Source: Sipunculus nudus (lineage: Eukaryota; Annelida; Sipuncula; Golfingiida; Sipunculidae). Taken from it: DNA of 64,000 nt. The notes under the pieces are model-generated. The model saw nothing but the letters and a program-made list of their open reading frames with translations, was not told the origin of the DNA and did no database searches. Location of the stretch: the NCBI GenBank assembly GCA_026874595.1, contig CM049315.1, forward strand, positions 33,868,164-33,932,163. Reading direction: 5' to 3'. Positions 36,256 to 47,955 of the stretch are shown piece after piece; position 1 is the first letter of the stretch; every line of letters begins with the position of its first letter. The position numbers were made by a program, and so were the translations under genes.

Positions 36256-37546
36256 GTACTCTCTACAGGCCACAATTTTAAGGCAATTGTCTTTAAACTT
36301 ATACAGCTGGTAGACAAGCAAAAGTCCTGGAGGCCTATTGTTTTTGGGCGATATAGGTCAAAGGTCAAGGTCAAGGTCATCAAAACTTCTCAAAACGGTT
36401 TTTTCTTCATATCTTTGTCACTAATAGTCGTATCTTCTTCAAACATAGCTCATTTTAAACGTCATTCCAAGGCCAGTCATCTGGTGTGTAGCTGACTCAA
36501 ATTTGCCGTTACCATGGTTACGAATTTTAGGGAAAAAGTCATGATATTTGAAAATAAGGGGCCTTATTTTTCTAACTTTGGCAGTTTTACAGCTAGAGAG
36601 GTCTAGTTTTTTGCATCAGGTAGCATTAAACAAGTACTGCAGGCTTGTTTTATAAGTCTCGCGATATCTCGTATAATATCTCGTCAAACGAGATATTTCG
36701 AGATTTCAGTAGTCTTGCCCTGGAGGCCACAGTTTTGCTGGAATCTTTTTGAAATTGACATATCATAAGTCCTACACTATTATCTCGAAATAGTTTTTCC
36801 ATTTTCTGAATGCGGCCGCTAGGGGGCGCTGTATGCAAACCTCCCAAACATACAATGTTATGGCCATATCTCCAAAACTGTAAACCTCATTTACATAAAC
36901 TATAGCTTATTTTCTTCCTCTGGGTCTTTCCAAAAACCTGGTGTATTCATTTGGTCTCACTCTTGAGTCAATTTGTCTGTGTGTCCGTCTGTTTCTCAGT
37001 TTTCATCAAATTCGCCTGCTTACCGGTTCTGGCGTCTCACATATAGCATTCTACAGGTCACAGTTTTGAAAGAATCCTTTTAAAACTATTACATCTTTTG
37101 TTTTACACTAATATCTCGAAACAGAATTTTCATTTTCCAGAATTGGCCGCTAGGGGGCGGTGCACTCAAACTTGCATAATATATCATTTTTTGCCCATAT
37201 CTCCAAAACTATAAACATCATTTACATAAACTATAGCTTATTTTCTTCCTCTGGGTCTTTCCAAAAACCTGGTGTATTCATTTGGTCTCAATCTTGAGTC
37301 ACTTTGTCTGTGTGTCCGTCTGTTTCTCAGTTGTCCTCAAATTCGCTTGCTTGCCGATTCTTGCGTCTCACATATAGCATTCTACAGGCCACAGTTTTGA
37401 TAGAATCCTTTTAAAACTATTACATCTTATGTCTTTCACTAATATCTCGAAACCGATTTTTCATTTTCCAGAATTGGCCGCCAGGGGGCGGTGCACTCAA
37501 ACTTGCACAACATATCATTTTTTGGCCATATCTCCAAAACTATTAA
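33363..37546 (+). repeat. Near-identical 2.09-kb tandem duplication
   Basis: Copy A (about 33363-35454) and copy B (about 35455-37546) match almost base for base at an offset of 2,091-2,093. Short frames at 33782/35875 and 34558/36650 give identical translations. Differences are a few substitutions and microsatellite lengths. It spans one whole module (three monomers plus linker), so it is a recent unequal-exchange event or an assembly duplication. Confidence 0.92.
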
Positions 37547-37941
37547 CCTCATTTACATAAATTATAGCTTATTATCTTCCTCTTAGGTTTCTTTATAACA
37601 TGATTAAGGCATCTGTTCTCAATCTTGGGTCAGTATGTTTGTCTGTTTGTCAGTTGTCCTCAATTTCGCCTGCTTCCTGGTTCTTGCGTCTCACATGTAG
37701 CATTCTACTGGCCACAGTTTTGCAGGAATCGTTTTGAAATTACACTTGTCATATATCGTGATGATATCTGGAAGCCCTATGTTTATTATTCAAATAAGTT
37801 AAAGATCAAGGTCAAGGTGATCAAAATATATCAAAATCTTATTTTCTTTAGAACTTTGTTAATATTGCTTCTTTCTTCACAAACTATGGATTATTTTCTT
37901 TCACTTTGACACTGCTCGTTCATCTGACTAACTTTACATCA

Positions 37942-37992
37942 TTTCCGGCAAGCGCGTGACCTCAGGTCATCTAGTTTGTTGCTTGCCGGAAA
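37942..37992. repeat. Nested palindrome at a module junction
   Basis: TTTCCGGCAAGC (37942-37953) and its exact complement GCTTGCCGGAAA (37981-37992) flank a second perfect palindrome TGACCTCAGGTCA (37957-37969). The same arrangement recurs at 39574-39624. It marks the join between the end of one module and the start of the next. Confidence 0.88.
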
Positions 37993-40907
37993 TCTTCGAT
38001 TTCTGCAAGCAGGTTGGTCAGTCGCGGATGTCTGTTTGTCTGTTTGTTTGTTGCTTGCCGGAAATCTTCGATTATTGGTCGTATCTACTTCAACAGTAGC
38101 TCATTTTAATCGTCATTCCAAGGCCTGTCTTCTGGTGTGTAGCTGACTCAATTTGCGGTAACCATGGTAACGCATTTTTGGGGAAAAGTGCTATTTTTTC
38201 TAAATTTGTCAGTTTTAAAGATACTGAGGTCTTTTTTTTTTGCTTCAGGTAGCATTCACCTAGTACTACAAGATTCTATTATGGGGTCTTGCAATATCTC
38301 GTATAATATCTCGTCAAACGAGGTATTTCGAGATTTCAGTCATCTTGCCCTGGAGGCCACAGTTTTGCAGGAATCTTTTTGAAACTGACATATCTTAAGT
38401 CCTACACTATTATCTCAAAATTAATTTTTCATTTTTTTAATTCGGCCGCTAGGGGGCGCTGGGTGCAAACCTCTCCAACATATCATGTTTTGGCAATATC
38501 TCCAAAATTATAAGCCTCAATTACAAAAACTATAGTTTATTTTTTTCCTCTAAGTCTTCTTCATGAACTCGTTTAGTCATCTGGTCTCAATCTTGTGTCA
38601 CTTTGTCTGTGTGCCCGTCTGTTTCTCAGTTGTCCTCAAATCCGCTTGCTTGCCGGTTCTTGCGTCTCACATATATCATTCTACAGGCCACAGTTTTGAA
38701 AGAATCTTTTTAAAACTATTACATCTTATGTCTTACACTAATATCTCGAAACCGATTTTCTATTTTCTAGAATTGGCCGCTAGGGGGCGGTGCACTCTAA
38801 CTTGCACAACATATCATTTTTTGTCCATATCTCCAAAACTATAAACATCATTTACATAAACTATAGCTTATTTTCTTCCTCTAGGTCTTTCCAAAAACTT
38901 GGTGTTTTCATTTGGTCTCAATCTTGAGTCACTTTGTCTGTGTGTCCGTCTGTTTCTCAGTTGTACTCAAATTCGCTTGCTTGCCGGTTCTTCCGTCTCA
39001 CATATAGCATTCTACAGGCCACAGTTTTGAAAGAATCCTTTTAAAACTATTACATCTTATTTCTTACACTAGTATCTCGAAACCGATTTTTCATTTTCCA
39101 GAATTGGCCGCTAGGGGGCGGTGCACACAAACTTGCACAACATATCATTTTTCGGCCATATCTCCAAAACTATAAACATCATTTACATAAACTATAGCTT
39201 ATTATCTTCCTCTGAGGTTTCTTCATAACATGATTAAGTCATCTGTTCTCAATCTTGGGTCAGTATGTTTGTCTGTTTGTCAGTTGTCCTCAATTTAGCC
39301 TGCTTCCTGGTTCTTGCGTCTCACATGTAGCATTCTACTGGCCACAGTTTTGCAGGAATCGTTTTGTAAATTACACTTCTCATATATCGTGATGATATCT
39401 GGAGGTCCTATGTTTATTATTCAAATAAGTCAAAGGTCAAGGTCAAGGTGATCAAAATATTTCAAAATCTTATTTTCTTTAGAACTTTTTTTAATATTGG
39501 TTCTTCCTTCACAAATTATGGATTATTTTCTTTCACTTTGACACTGCTCGTTCATCTGATTGACTTTACATCATTTCCGGCAAGCGCGTGACCTCAGGTC
39601 ATCTAGTTTGTTGCTTGCCGGAAATCTTCGATTTTCGCAAGCATGTTGATCACCCGCGTATGTTTGTTTGTTTGTTTGTTTGTCTGTCTGTCTGTCTGTT
39701 TGTCTGTATGTACACGCGCTACAGGCCACAGTTTTTAAGCAATCGCTCTGAAACTTATCCATAAACTGTAAGATCTGTTCTCCTCGGAGCCTATTGTTTT
39801 TGGTCATGATCGGTCAAAGGTCAAGGTCAGGGTCACCAAAAAACCTTAAATCTTTATTTTCTTCATATCTTCGTCAATAATAATCGTAGCCGCATAATCT
39901 GTAGCTCATTTTATTCCTCACTATGTTAGCTTTCCAAGTGCTGGCAAATTTTTCCGGTCAATTGTTACCATGGTAACGTATTTTGGGGGGAAAATAAGAA
40001 AATTCGAAAATTTCCCTCCAAATTTCTCATTTTTTGAGTTAGAGAGGCCTAGTTTTTTGCAGTGCGTAGCATTTAATATGCTCTATGCGAAATTAATGTG
40101 AGTCTCGCAAAATCTCGTGCCATTTGTCGTCAAATGAGACTTTCCGAGATTTCATTAAATATGATTTACAGGTGGCAGTTTTACAGCTAAGGTTCTGAAA
40201 GTGACATATTTTCTGTTGTTCTGTATTATCTCAAACTTGTTTTTTCATTTTTCGGAAATAGCCACCAGGGGGCGTGGTACTGGAAACACTGTAACATATC
40301 ATTTTTCCGCAATATCTAAAAAAATATTAAGCATATAACAACTTTTTTTGTCGCATCTAAAACTAGGATCATTGCCTTATTCCTTCGTACATTTAGCCTT
40401 GTGCTGCCGTTACCATGGTGACCAAATTTTGGGGTAAAACTTGACAATCTGAAATACGGAGTGTTCCTGCTTCTGTCTCTGTCAATATTTGCGATAGAAC
40501 GCTCTGGTTTTTGGCGTTAGATAGCATTAGTTTACTTCTTAGTCATTCAATAGAAAGGCTCGTCATATCTCGCACCGTTTCTCGTGAAACGAGAACACGA
40601 GACCATTCAAAGAAATGCCTATAATGCTGTCATTTTTTACGCTACAGACACACGGTTTGCAGCGTTGGATAGCGGCTGACACTCGCAGTCACATTCAGGG
40701 GTCACATTGTTAGTCTCGTCAAATCTCGCGCCGTTTTTCGCCAAACCACGAAGACCCGTGCCATCGCCGCAAGTGCCGGCAGGGTCCTTATGGTGGGCGG
40801 CCGGCGTGTGCAGCGGTGCGTGTCGGCCTTTCCGGGCCCTGTCTATTATCCTACATGTTGGACAGTTATATCTCGAAACAGATTATTAGCGAATCTGTGA
40901 GCTTATG

Positions 40908-43016
40908 CTATAGGGGATTCTTAATATTCCTCATGAATAATTAATCAGCTAGCGAAAGCGAGGCTTACTGGGAATAACAGGGAGCATGTGCTCACTCACC
41001 ATGGCTATGTACAGCAACACAGACCTGTCAGTTGTTCCATTTATCCACTTCAAATTTGTGGATGCTTACAAACAAATTTTGTTAAAAACATCTGGAAAGA
41101 AGTGTAAATCCAAAGGAACCTGCTGCTATGAGCACAATGAGAACCCGACTTGTAAGGGAGGTACTTTCCAGTGACTCTTAACATAATAAAGTTAAAGACC
41201 CTTAATTGGGCTCACTTTTACTTGGCTCTACGGTCTATGCTAGCTATGAATCAAACCACAGGATGCCATTAATTGCCCGAGGTCAATTAAAATATCAAGA
41301 TATACAAGTGTCGGGCACAGGTGCTGACTGATACACATTCCAGACGGCACAGAATGAGGTGGTCTGTGCATGGTTCCTCTGATGGTGTACCTTAATACTA
41401 AGTTTCTTGTTTCATGTTCAGTAGGCACCAAGAGACACACACACCAAAACACTTTCGGCAGTACGCTGCTTATACTGCCATTATAAAGTCATTAACTTAA
41501 TAAAGACTAATAAAGCATAAATGAAACATGTCTGCCTCTGTGATTGTTAAAAGTGTTCTGAAATGAAATTATGAAATGTTTTCTATTCACAAGCCTATTA
41601 AAAATATAGATGTAGGTATGCTGTATCTGGCACCAATGGAAAATACTCTGTATTTTTAGTGGCATAACCAACACATAGCTTTCAAGTGAAACACTATGTC
41701 ACAGGTCATTTTAAAAAAAAAATATCGCTCCTCATTAGATAATGATATGGTAAGTTCCTGGGCATGGCAAGGATTATATTAGTGCATGGGCAGAAACAGA
41801 ATTTTATAAATGATACCTTTTTCCCGCAAGACTTTACATAATTTGAGAAAAAAATATAAAAATATGTAAGGTATGAATTATGGAATAATATAATCATTTT
41901 AATTAATGCTCAACACTTCACCAGCTCCAATCCTTTTAACTCAGGTTAGTTACTTAAAAAATTCTTTATAAATCGAATATGAAAAGTAATGTGTCATATA
42001 CTAAAACTTCATATTTGTTATGAATAAAGAGTTAAAATATACTGACGGCGTGTCCTACAGCTGTAGACATAAACTGCATTGACAAACAATGGAAACGGTG
42101 ACACAAGAATTGCATGAGTTAAATATTCTTTAAATTGCAGTGGGTCTAGGCCGGTCATGTGGGGATATATCTATAATTGTTTCACAATCATGTAATTTAA
42201 GGGCTTTAAAGCTATCCACAGACGCCATCTTAGAGGGCCTCAAGTAAAAATGAGGAAATGATGACATTAAGTTTTGGTAATACAAAAATTAAACCCCTTC
42301 AACCAATTGAGACATATCAATGTATCTATTATCTATAAACCAGTAAGGGGATCAATGCTTCGCTGGTAAAAACTATATGCAGATCTTTGCTAAATGTCGT
42401 CATCAAGTTAAATATGTTGGTAGTCTTCTATCATTATTTATTTATGTTATTTATTTATTTTAATAAAGTACAATTAATTGCATGTGTATGGAAACAGATT
42501 TTGTGAAACAGCACAGTATTTTAAAATATATTGACACGTACATAATAAAGGTAAGGCAAAACCAAATGAGGGCATGGACCATGTAAAAATGATATTTTAA
42601 TATGTGCCTTTATAAATTGATACAGATCATTAAAAATCATTGTTCTAAAATGGTTGTTCATTTACTTAATTCTATGAACAAATATAACAAACAGCAGACC
42701 AAACCAGGAACATATGAACACACAATCACAAAGAGTCCCTCGTCCAGATGTATGAATTAATTAGTAATTTCCACTGTTTCTTTCTACCTGGATCACTTAT
42801 GAAAACTAATGAAAAATCAAATCTGATGTCCAATTAGTAAATGAGTAGGATGAGAGAACAGAATAGGCTGTGACACGACCTGCCTTGCTGAGCTAAACTG
42901 TATCAGCACATGTGTTACTGCTGTGACAAGTAAGCACGTGTCTTTGTTATTCCCCATTGGCCTCGCTTTTGCCTCTGGTATGTGTGGCATGCATAGAATT
43001 TAAGAGTCCCCTATGG
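40908..43016. mobile_element. 2.1-kb element with ~75-bp or longer terminal inverted repeats
   Basis: The left arm (40908-40980) and the reverse complement of 42943-43016 share (C)TATAGGGGA(T/C)TCTTAA, (A)AAAGCGAGGC and GGGAATAACA. Similarity continues more weakly inward for some 50 bases. The interior shows no recognisable transposase; frames at 40986-41174 (+) and 41240-41452 (-) have no known motif. It separates blocks 2 and 3 of the repeat family, so it probably inserted into once contiguous repeat. It is a non-autonomous DNA element of unassigned superfamily. Confidence 0.68.
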
Positions 43017-43620
43017 TGCAGCGTCGTCCGTCGTCTGTAGGTTAACCATAGTTATCTCAAAAACGGCAGGAACTAGCATTACCAATTTTTTTTGTAAATA
43101 AACAGTCATCTGAAAAGTACTATCGGATTTTGTTTATTTTTTGGCTTTCTGCATTTACTGAGATTTTATAGGGAAAAAGCTAAAAAAAAACTTTAAAAAT
43201 TTTCTTCTACGAAACTGTCCGGCCAAATAGGCCAATATTTCTAAGAAATGATCTCTTGATCAATCTATCTCAAGTTTGTTCGATTGGTTTCAGTTCGGAG
43301 ATTAAACAGGAGGTTGAACTTAGTCATCTGCCAAAAAAAGCTAACTAAAATTAAAATCTCAGAAACGGCTAGAGCTGTCATTACCAAATTTTATACCTAT
43401 ATTTGTCTCATATGTCATATCTTAAATTGAGGTATTGGTGGCGCCACTTGCATTGATCTGTTTATTACAAGAAAAAAATGTAATTTTAGACTCCAGGTTA
43501 TACTCTGTTTTATGATGAAACTGTTAAGCTGATTGGTTTAAACTTTACAAGAATTATTCTATGGTAGGTTTCTGCCAGTTTTATAAGAAGAGATTGGGTA
43601 AATGCAACTTTAAAAAAGCA
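43017..43620. other. Non-coding, repeat-like edge of block 3
   Basis: It starts with CGTCGTCCGTCGTCTG and contains two similar phrases about 300 bases apart (ATCTCA(A/G)AAACGGC(A/T)(G)GA...CATTACCAA near 43055 and 43365), hinting at two diverged copies of another repeat. No gene. Confidence 0.4.
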
Positions 43621-46600
43621 GTGTAGCCAATTGAAAACTATGATTTATTTTCTTCCTCTGAGTCTACTCGATAATCTGAGTAGGTCATCTGGTCTAATTC
43701 TTGTGTCATTTTTTGAGTATGTCTGTCTGTTTGTCAGTGATCCTAAATTTCGCCTGCTTTGCTGGACCTTGCTTCTTGCAGTTAGCAATTTTCAGGACAC
43801 AGTTTTGAGGGAATCCTTTTGGAACTGGAACAACATCTTATTTCTTACATTAAAGTCTCAAAAGAAATTTTTAATGTTTGGGATATGGCCGCTACCATAT
43901 ATTGGCCATACCTCCGACACTATAAACTCTACCTACTAAAACTATAGCTCATTTTGCTTCTATTTACGTTCCCAACTTTTTTTCTGGTAGTCTGTTATCT
44001 CAGATGTGTCAGTATATCTGTCTGTTTTGAGCCAAGTCTACTTTCATGATCCTTGTGTGATATATGTCATTCAACATGCAAAACTTTCCAGCAATCGCTC
44101 TGAAAGTCATTCAATTGATAGAAAAGCGACAGTTTGTCCTGCTTGTTTCTCTGTCTTATTTCCAGCCATTTCCGGCAAGCGCTCGACCTCTGGTCGTCTA
44201 GTTTGTTTGTCTGTCTGTCTGTGTACTCTCTACAGGCCACAATTTTTCAGCAATTGCTTTCAAACTTATACAGCTGGTAGACAAGCAAAAGTCCTGGAGG
44301 CCTATTGTTTTTGGGCATTATAGGTCAAATGTCAAGGTCGAGGTCATAAAAAATATACAAAACGGTTTTTCGGTTCATATCTGTGTTATTATTGGTCGTA
44401 TCTACTTCAACAGTAGCTCATTTTAATCGTCATTCCAAGGCCTGTTTTCTGGTGTGTAGCTGACTAAATTTGCGGTAACCATGGTTACGCATTTTTGGGG
44501 AAAAGTGCTGATATTTTTCTAAATTTGTCAGTTTTAAAGCTACAGAGGTCTAGTTTTTTGCTTCAGGTACCATTCATCTAGTACTACAAGATTCTATTAA
44601 GAGTCTCGCAATATCTCGTATAATATCTCGTCAAACGAGATATTTCGAGATTTCAGTAATCTTGCCCTGGAGGCCACAGTTTTGCAGGAATCTTTTTGAA
44701 ACTGGCATATCTTAAGTCCTACACTATTATCTCGAAATTAATTTTTCATTTTTTTAATTCGGCCGCTAGGGGGCGCTGGGTGCAAACCTCTCCAACATAT
44801 CATGTTTTGGCAATATCTCCAAAATTATAAGCCTCAATTACAAAAACTATAGTTTATTTTTTTTTCATCTAAGTCTTCTTCATGAACTCGTTTAGTCATC
44901 TGGTCTCAATCTTGTGTCACTTTGTCTGTGTGTCCGTCTGTTTCTTAGTTGTCCTCAAATCCGCTTGCTTGCCGGTTCTTGCGTCTAACATATAGCATTC
45001 TACAGGACACAGTTTTGAAAGAATCTTTTTAAAACTATTACATCTTATGTCTCACACTAATATCTCGAAACAGATTTTTCATTTTCCAGAATTGGCCGCT
45101 AGGGGGCGGTGCACTCAAACTTGCACAACATATCATTTTTTGGTTATATCTCCAAAACTATAAACATCATTTACATAAACTATAGCTTATTTTCTTCCTC
45201 TGGGTCTTTCCAAAAACCTGGTGTATTCATTTGATCTCAATCTTGAGTCACCTTGTCTGTGTGTCCGTCTGTTTCTCAGTTGTCCTCAAATTCGCTTGCT
45301 AACCGGTTCTTGCGTCTGACATATAGCAATCTACAGGCCACAGTTTTGAAAGAATCCTTATAAAACTATTACATCTTATGTCTTACACTAATATCTCGAA
45401 ACCGATTTTTCATTTTCCGGATATGGCCGCTAGGGGGCTGTGCACTCAAACTCCCACAACATATCATTTTTTGCCCATATCTCTAAAAGTATAAACCTCA
45501 TTTACATAAACTATAGCTTATTATCTTCCTTTGAGGTTTCTCCATCACCTGATCAAGTCAACTGGTCTGAATCTTGAGTCACTTTGTCTGTGTGTCCGTC
45601 TGTTTCTCAGTTGTCCTCAAATTCGCTTGCTTGCCGGTTCTTGCGTCTCACATATAACACTCTACAGGCCACAGTTTTGAAAGAATCCTTTTAAAACTTT
45701 TTCATCTTATGTCTTACACTAATATCTCGAAAGCGATTTTTCATTTTCCAGCATTGGCCGCTAGGGGGCGATGCACTCAAACTTGGACAACATATCATTT
45801 TTTGGCCATATCTTCAAAACTATAAACCTCATTTACATAAACTATAGCTTATTATCTTCCTCTGAGGTTTCTCCATAACATGATTTAGTCATTTGTTCTT
45901 AATCTTTAGTCAGTATGTTTGTCTGTTTTTCAGTTGCCCTTAATTTCGCCTGCTTTCTGGTTCTTGCGTCTCACATATGCCATTCTACTGGCCGCAGTTT
46001 TGTGGGAAACGCTTTGTAACTTACACTTGTCATAGTTCTTAGGACATCTGGAAGGCCTATGTTTATTATTCAAATAAGTCAAAGGTCAAGGTCACGCTGA
46101 TCAAAACATATCAACTTTTTTTTCTTCAGAATTTTGTTAATATTGATCCTATCTTTACAAACTAGGGATTATTTTCTTTCACTTTGACATTGCTCGTTCA
46201 TCTGACTAACTTTACGTCATTTCCGGCAAGCGCGTGACCTCAGGTCATCTAGTTTGTTTGTCTGTCTGTGTACTCTCTACAGGCCACAATTTTGCAGCAA
46301 TTGCTTTTAAACTTACACAGCTGATAGAAAAGCAAAAGTCCTCGAGGCCTATTGTTATTGGGCGACATAGGTCCAAGGTCAAGGTCAAGGTCATTAAAAC
46401 TTCTCAAAACGGTTTTTTCTTCATATCTTTGTAACTGTTAGTGGTATCTTCTTCAAACATAGCTCATTTTAAACGTCATTCCAAGGCCTTTCTTCTGGTG
46501 TGTAACTCTTTCAAATTTGCCGTAACCACGGTTACGCATTTTGGGGAAAAATTCATGATATTCTGAAATAAGGGGTCTTATTTTTCTAACTTTGTCCGTT

Positions 46601-47955
46601 TTAAAGCTAGAGAGGTCTAGTTTTTTGCATCAGGTAGCATTTAACAAGTACTGCAAGATTTTATTAAAAGTCTTGCGATATCTCGTACAATATCTCGTCA
46701 AACGAGATATTTCGAGATTTCAGTTATCTTGCCCTGGAGGTCACCGTTTTGCAGGAATCTTTTGGAAACTGACATATCGTAAGTCCTACACTATTATCTC
46801 GAAACAATTTTTCCATTTTTTGAATGCAGCCGCTAGGTGGCGCTGTATGCAAACCTCCCGAACATATCATGTTTTGGCCATATCTCCAAAACTGTGAGCC
46901 TCAATTACATAAACTATAGCTTATTTTCATCCTCTGAGTCTTTTCTGAATCCTGGTGTAGTCATTTCGACTCAATCTTGAGTCACTTTGTCAGTGTGTCC
47001 GTCTGTTTCTTAGTTTTCATCAAATTCGCCTGCTTATCGGTTCTGGTGTCTCACATATAGCATTCTACAGGTCACAGTTTTGAAAGAATCCTTTTAAAAC
47101 TATTACATCTTATGTCTTACACTAATATCTCGAAACGGATTTTTCATTTTCCAGAATTGGCCGCTAGGGGGCGGTGCACTCAAACTTGCAAAACATATCA
47201 TTTTTTGCCCATATCTCCTAAACTATAAACCTCATTTACAGAAACTATAGCTTATTTTCTTCCTCTGGGTCTTTAAAAAAACCTGGTGTATTCATTTGGT
47301 CTCAATCTTGAGTCATTTTGTCTGTGTGTCCGTCTGTTTCTCAGTTGTCCTTAAATCCGCTTGCTTGCCGGTTCTTGCGTCTCACATATAGCATTCTACA
47401 GGCCACAGTTTTGAAAGAATCCTTTTTAAACTATTACATATTATGTCTTACACTAATATCTCGAAACGGATTTTTCATTTTCCAGAATTGGCCGCTAGAG
47501 GGCGGTGCACTCAAACTTGCACAACATATCATTTTTTGGCCATATCTCCAAAACTATAAACCTCATTTACATTTCCTCTGAGGTTTCTTCATATTATGAT
47601 TATGTCATCTGTTCACAATCTTGGGTCAGTTTGTCAGTATGTTGTCTGTTTGTCAGTTGTCCTCAATTTCGCCTGCTTCCTGGTTCTTGCGTCTCACATG
47701 TAGCATTCTACTGGCCACAGTTTTGCAGGAATCGTTTTGTAAATTACACTTGTCATATATCGTGATGATATCTGGAAGTCCTATGTTTATTATTCAAATA
47801 AGTCAAAGGTCAAGGTCAAGGTGATCAAAATATATCAAAATCTTATTTTCTTTAGAACTTTATTAATATTGGTTCTTTCTTCACAAACTATGGATTATTT
47901 TCTTTCACTTTACATCATTTCCGGCAAGCGCGTGACCTCAGGTCATCTAGTTTAT
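43621..47955 (+). repeat. Complex repeat family, block 3
   Basis: It has the same organisation as block 2. A decayed monomer (43640-43990) has lost its CTCF-like core (GGCCGCTACCATATATTGG). Termini with TTTCCGGCAAGC lie at 44169, 46220 and 47918, and CTCF-like cores near 44761, 45103, 45424, 45765, 46827, 47159 and 47489. AGGTCA arrays lie near 44322, 46077, 46369 and 47801. The block ends cleanly with TGACCTCAGGTCA at 47933-47945 followed by unrelated sequence. Confidence 0.87.

Larger units (their letters stand above)
32056..40868 (+). repeat. Complex repeat family, block 2 (five modules)
   Basis: This is the best preserved block. It opens with five hairpin-minisatellite units (32059-32380). 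Modules consist of a linker (TCTG tract, AGGTCA array, X-box-like palindrome, ATATCTCG hairpin) followed by 331-bp monomers with a CTCF-like core. Most end in a TTTCCGGCAAGC...TGACCTCAGGTCA terminus (34097, 36190, 37942, 39574). CTCF-like cores start near 32960, 33291, 33622, 34721, 35052, 35383, 35715, 36813, 37145, 37475, 38443, 38775, 39105 and 40261. It ends with the GC-rich piece shared with block 1 (40690-40867). Confidence 0.9.

Noticed and set aside
32049-47824. Recurring short frames reading GHNFAAIAFKLTQL... or VLQESFCKLHLSYI... in repeat modules
   Set aside because: They are translations of the same non-coding repeat; copies break at different places, and the RSRSR-like ends come from AGGTCA arrays.
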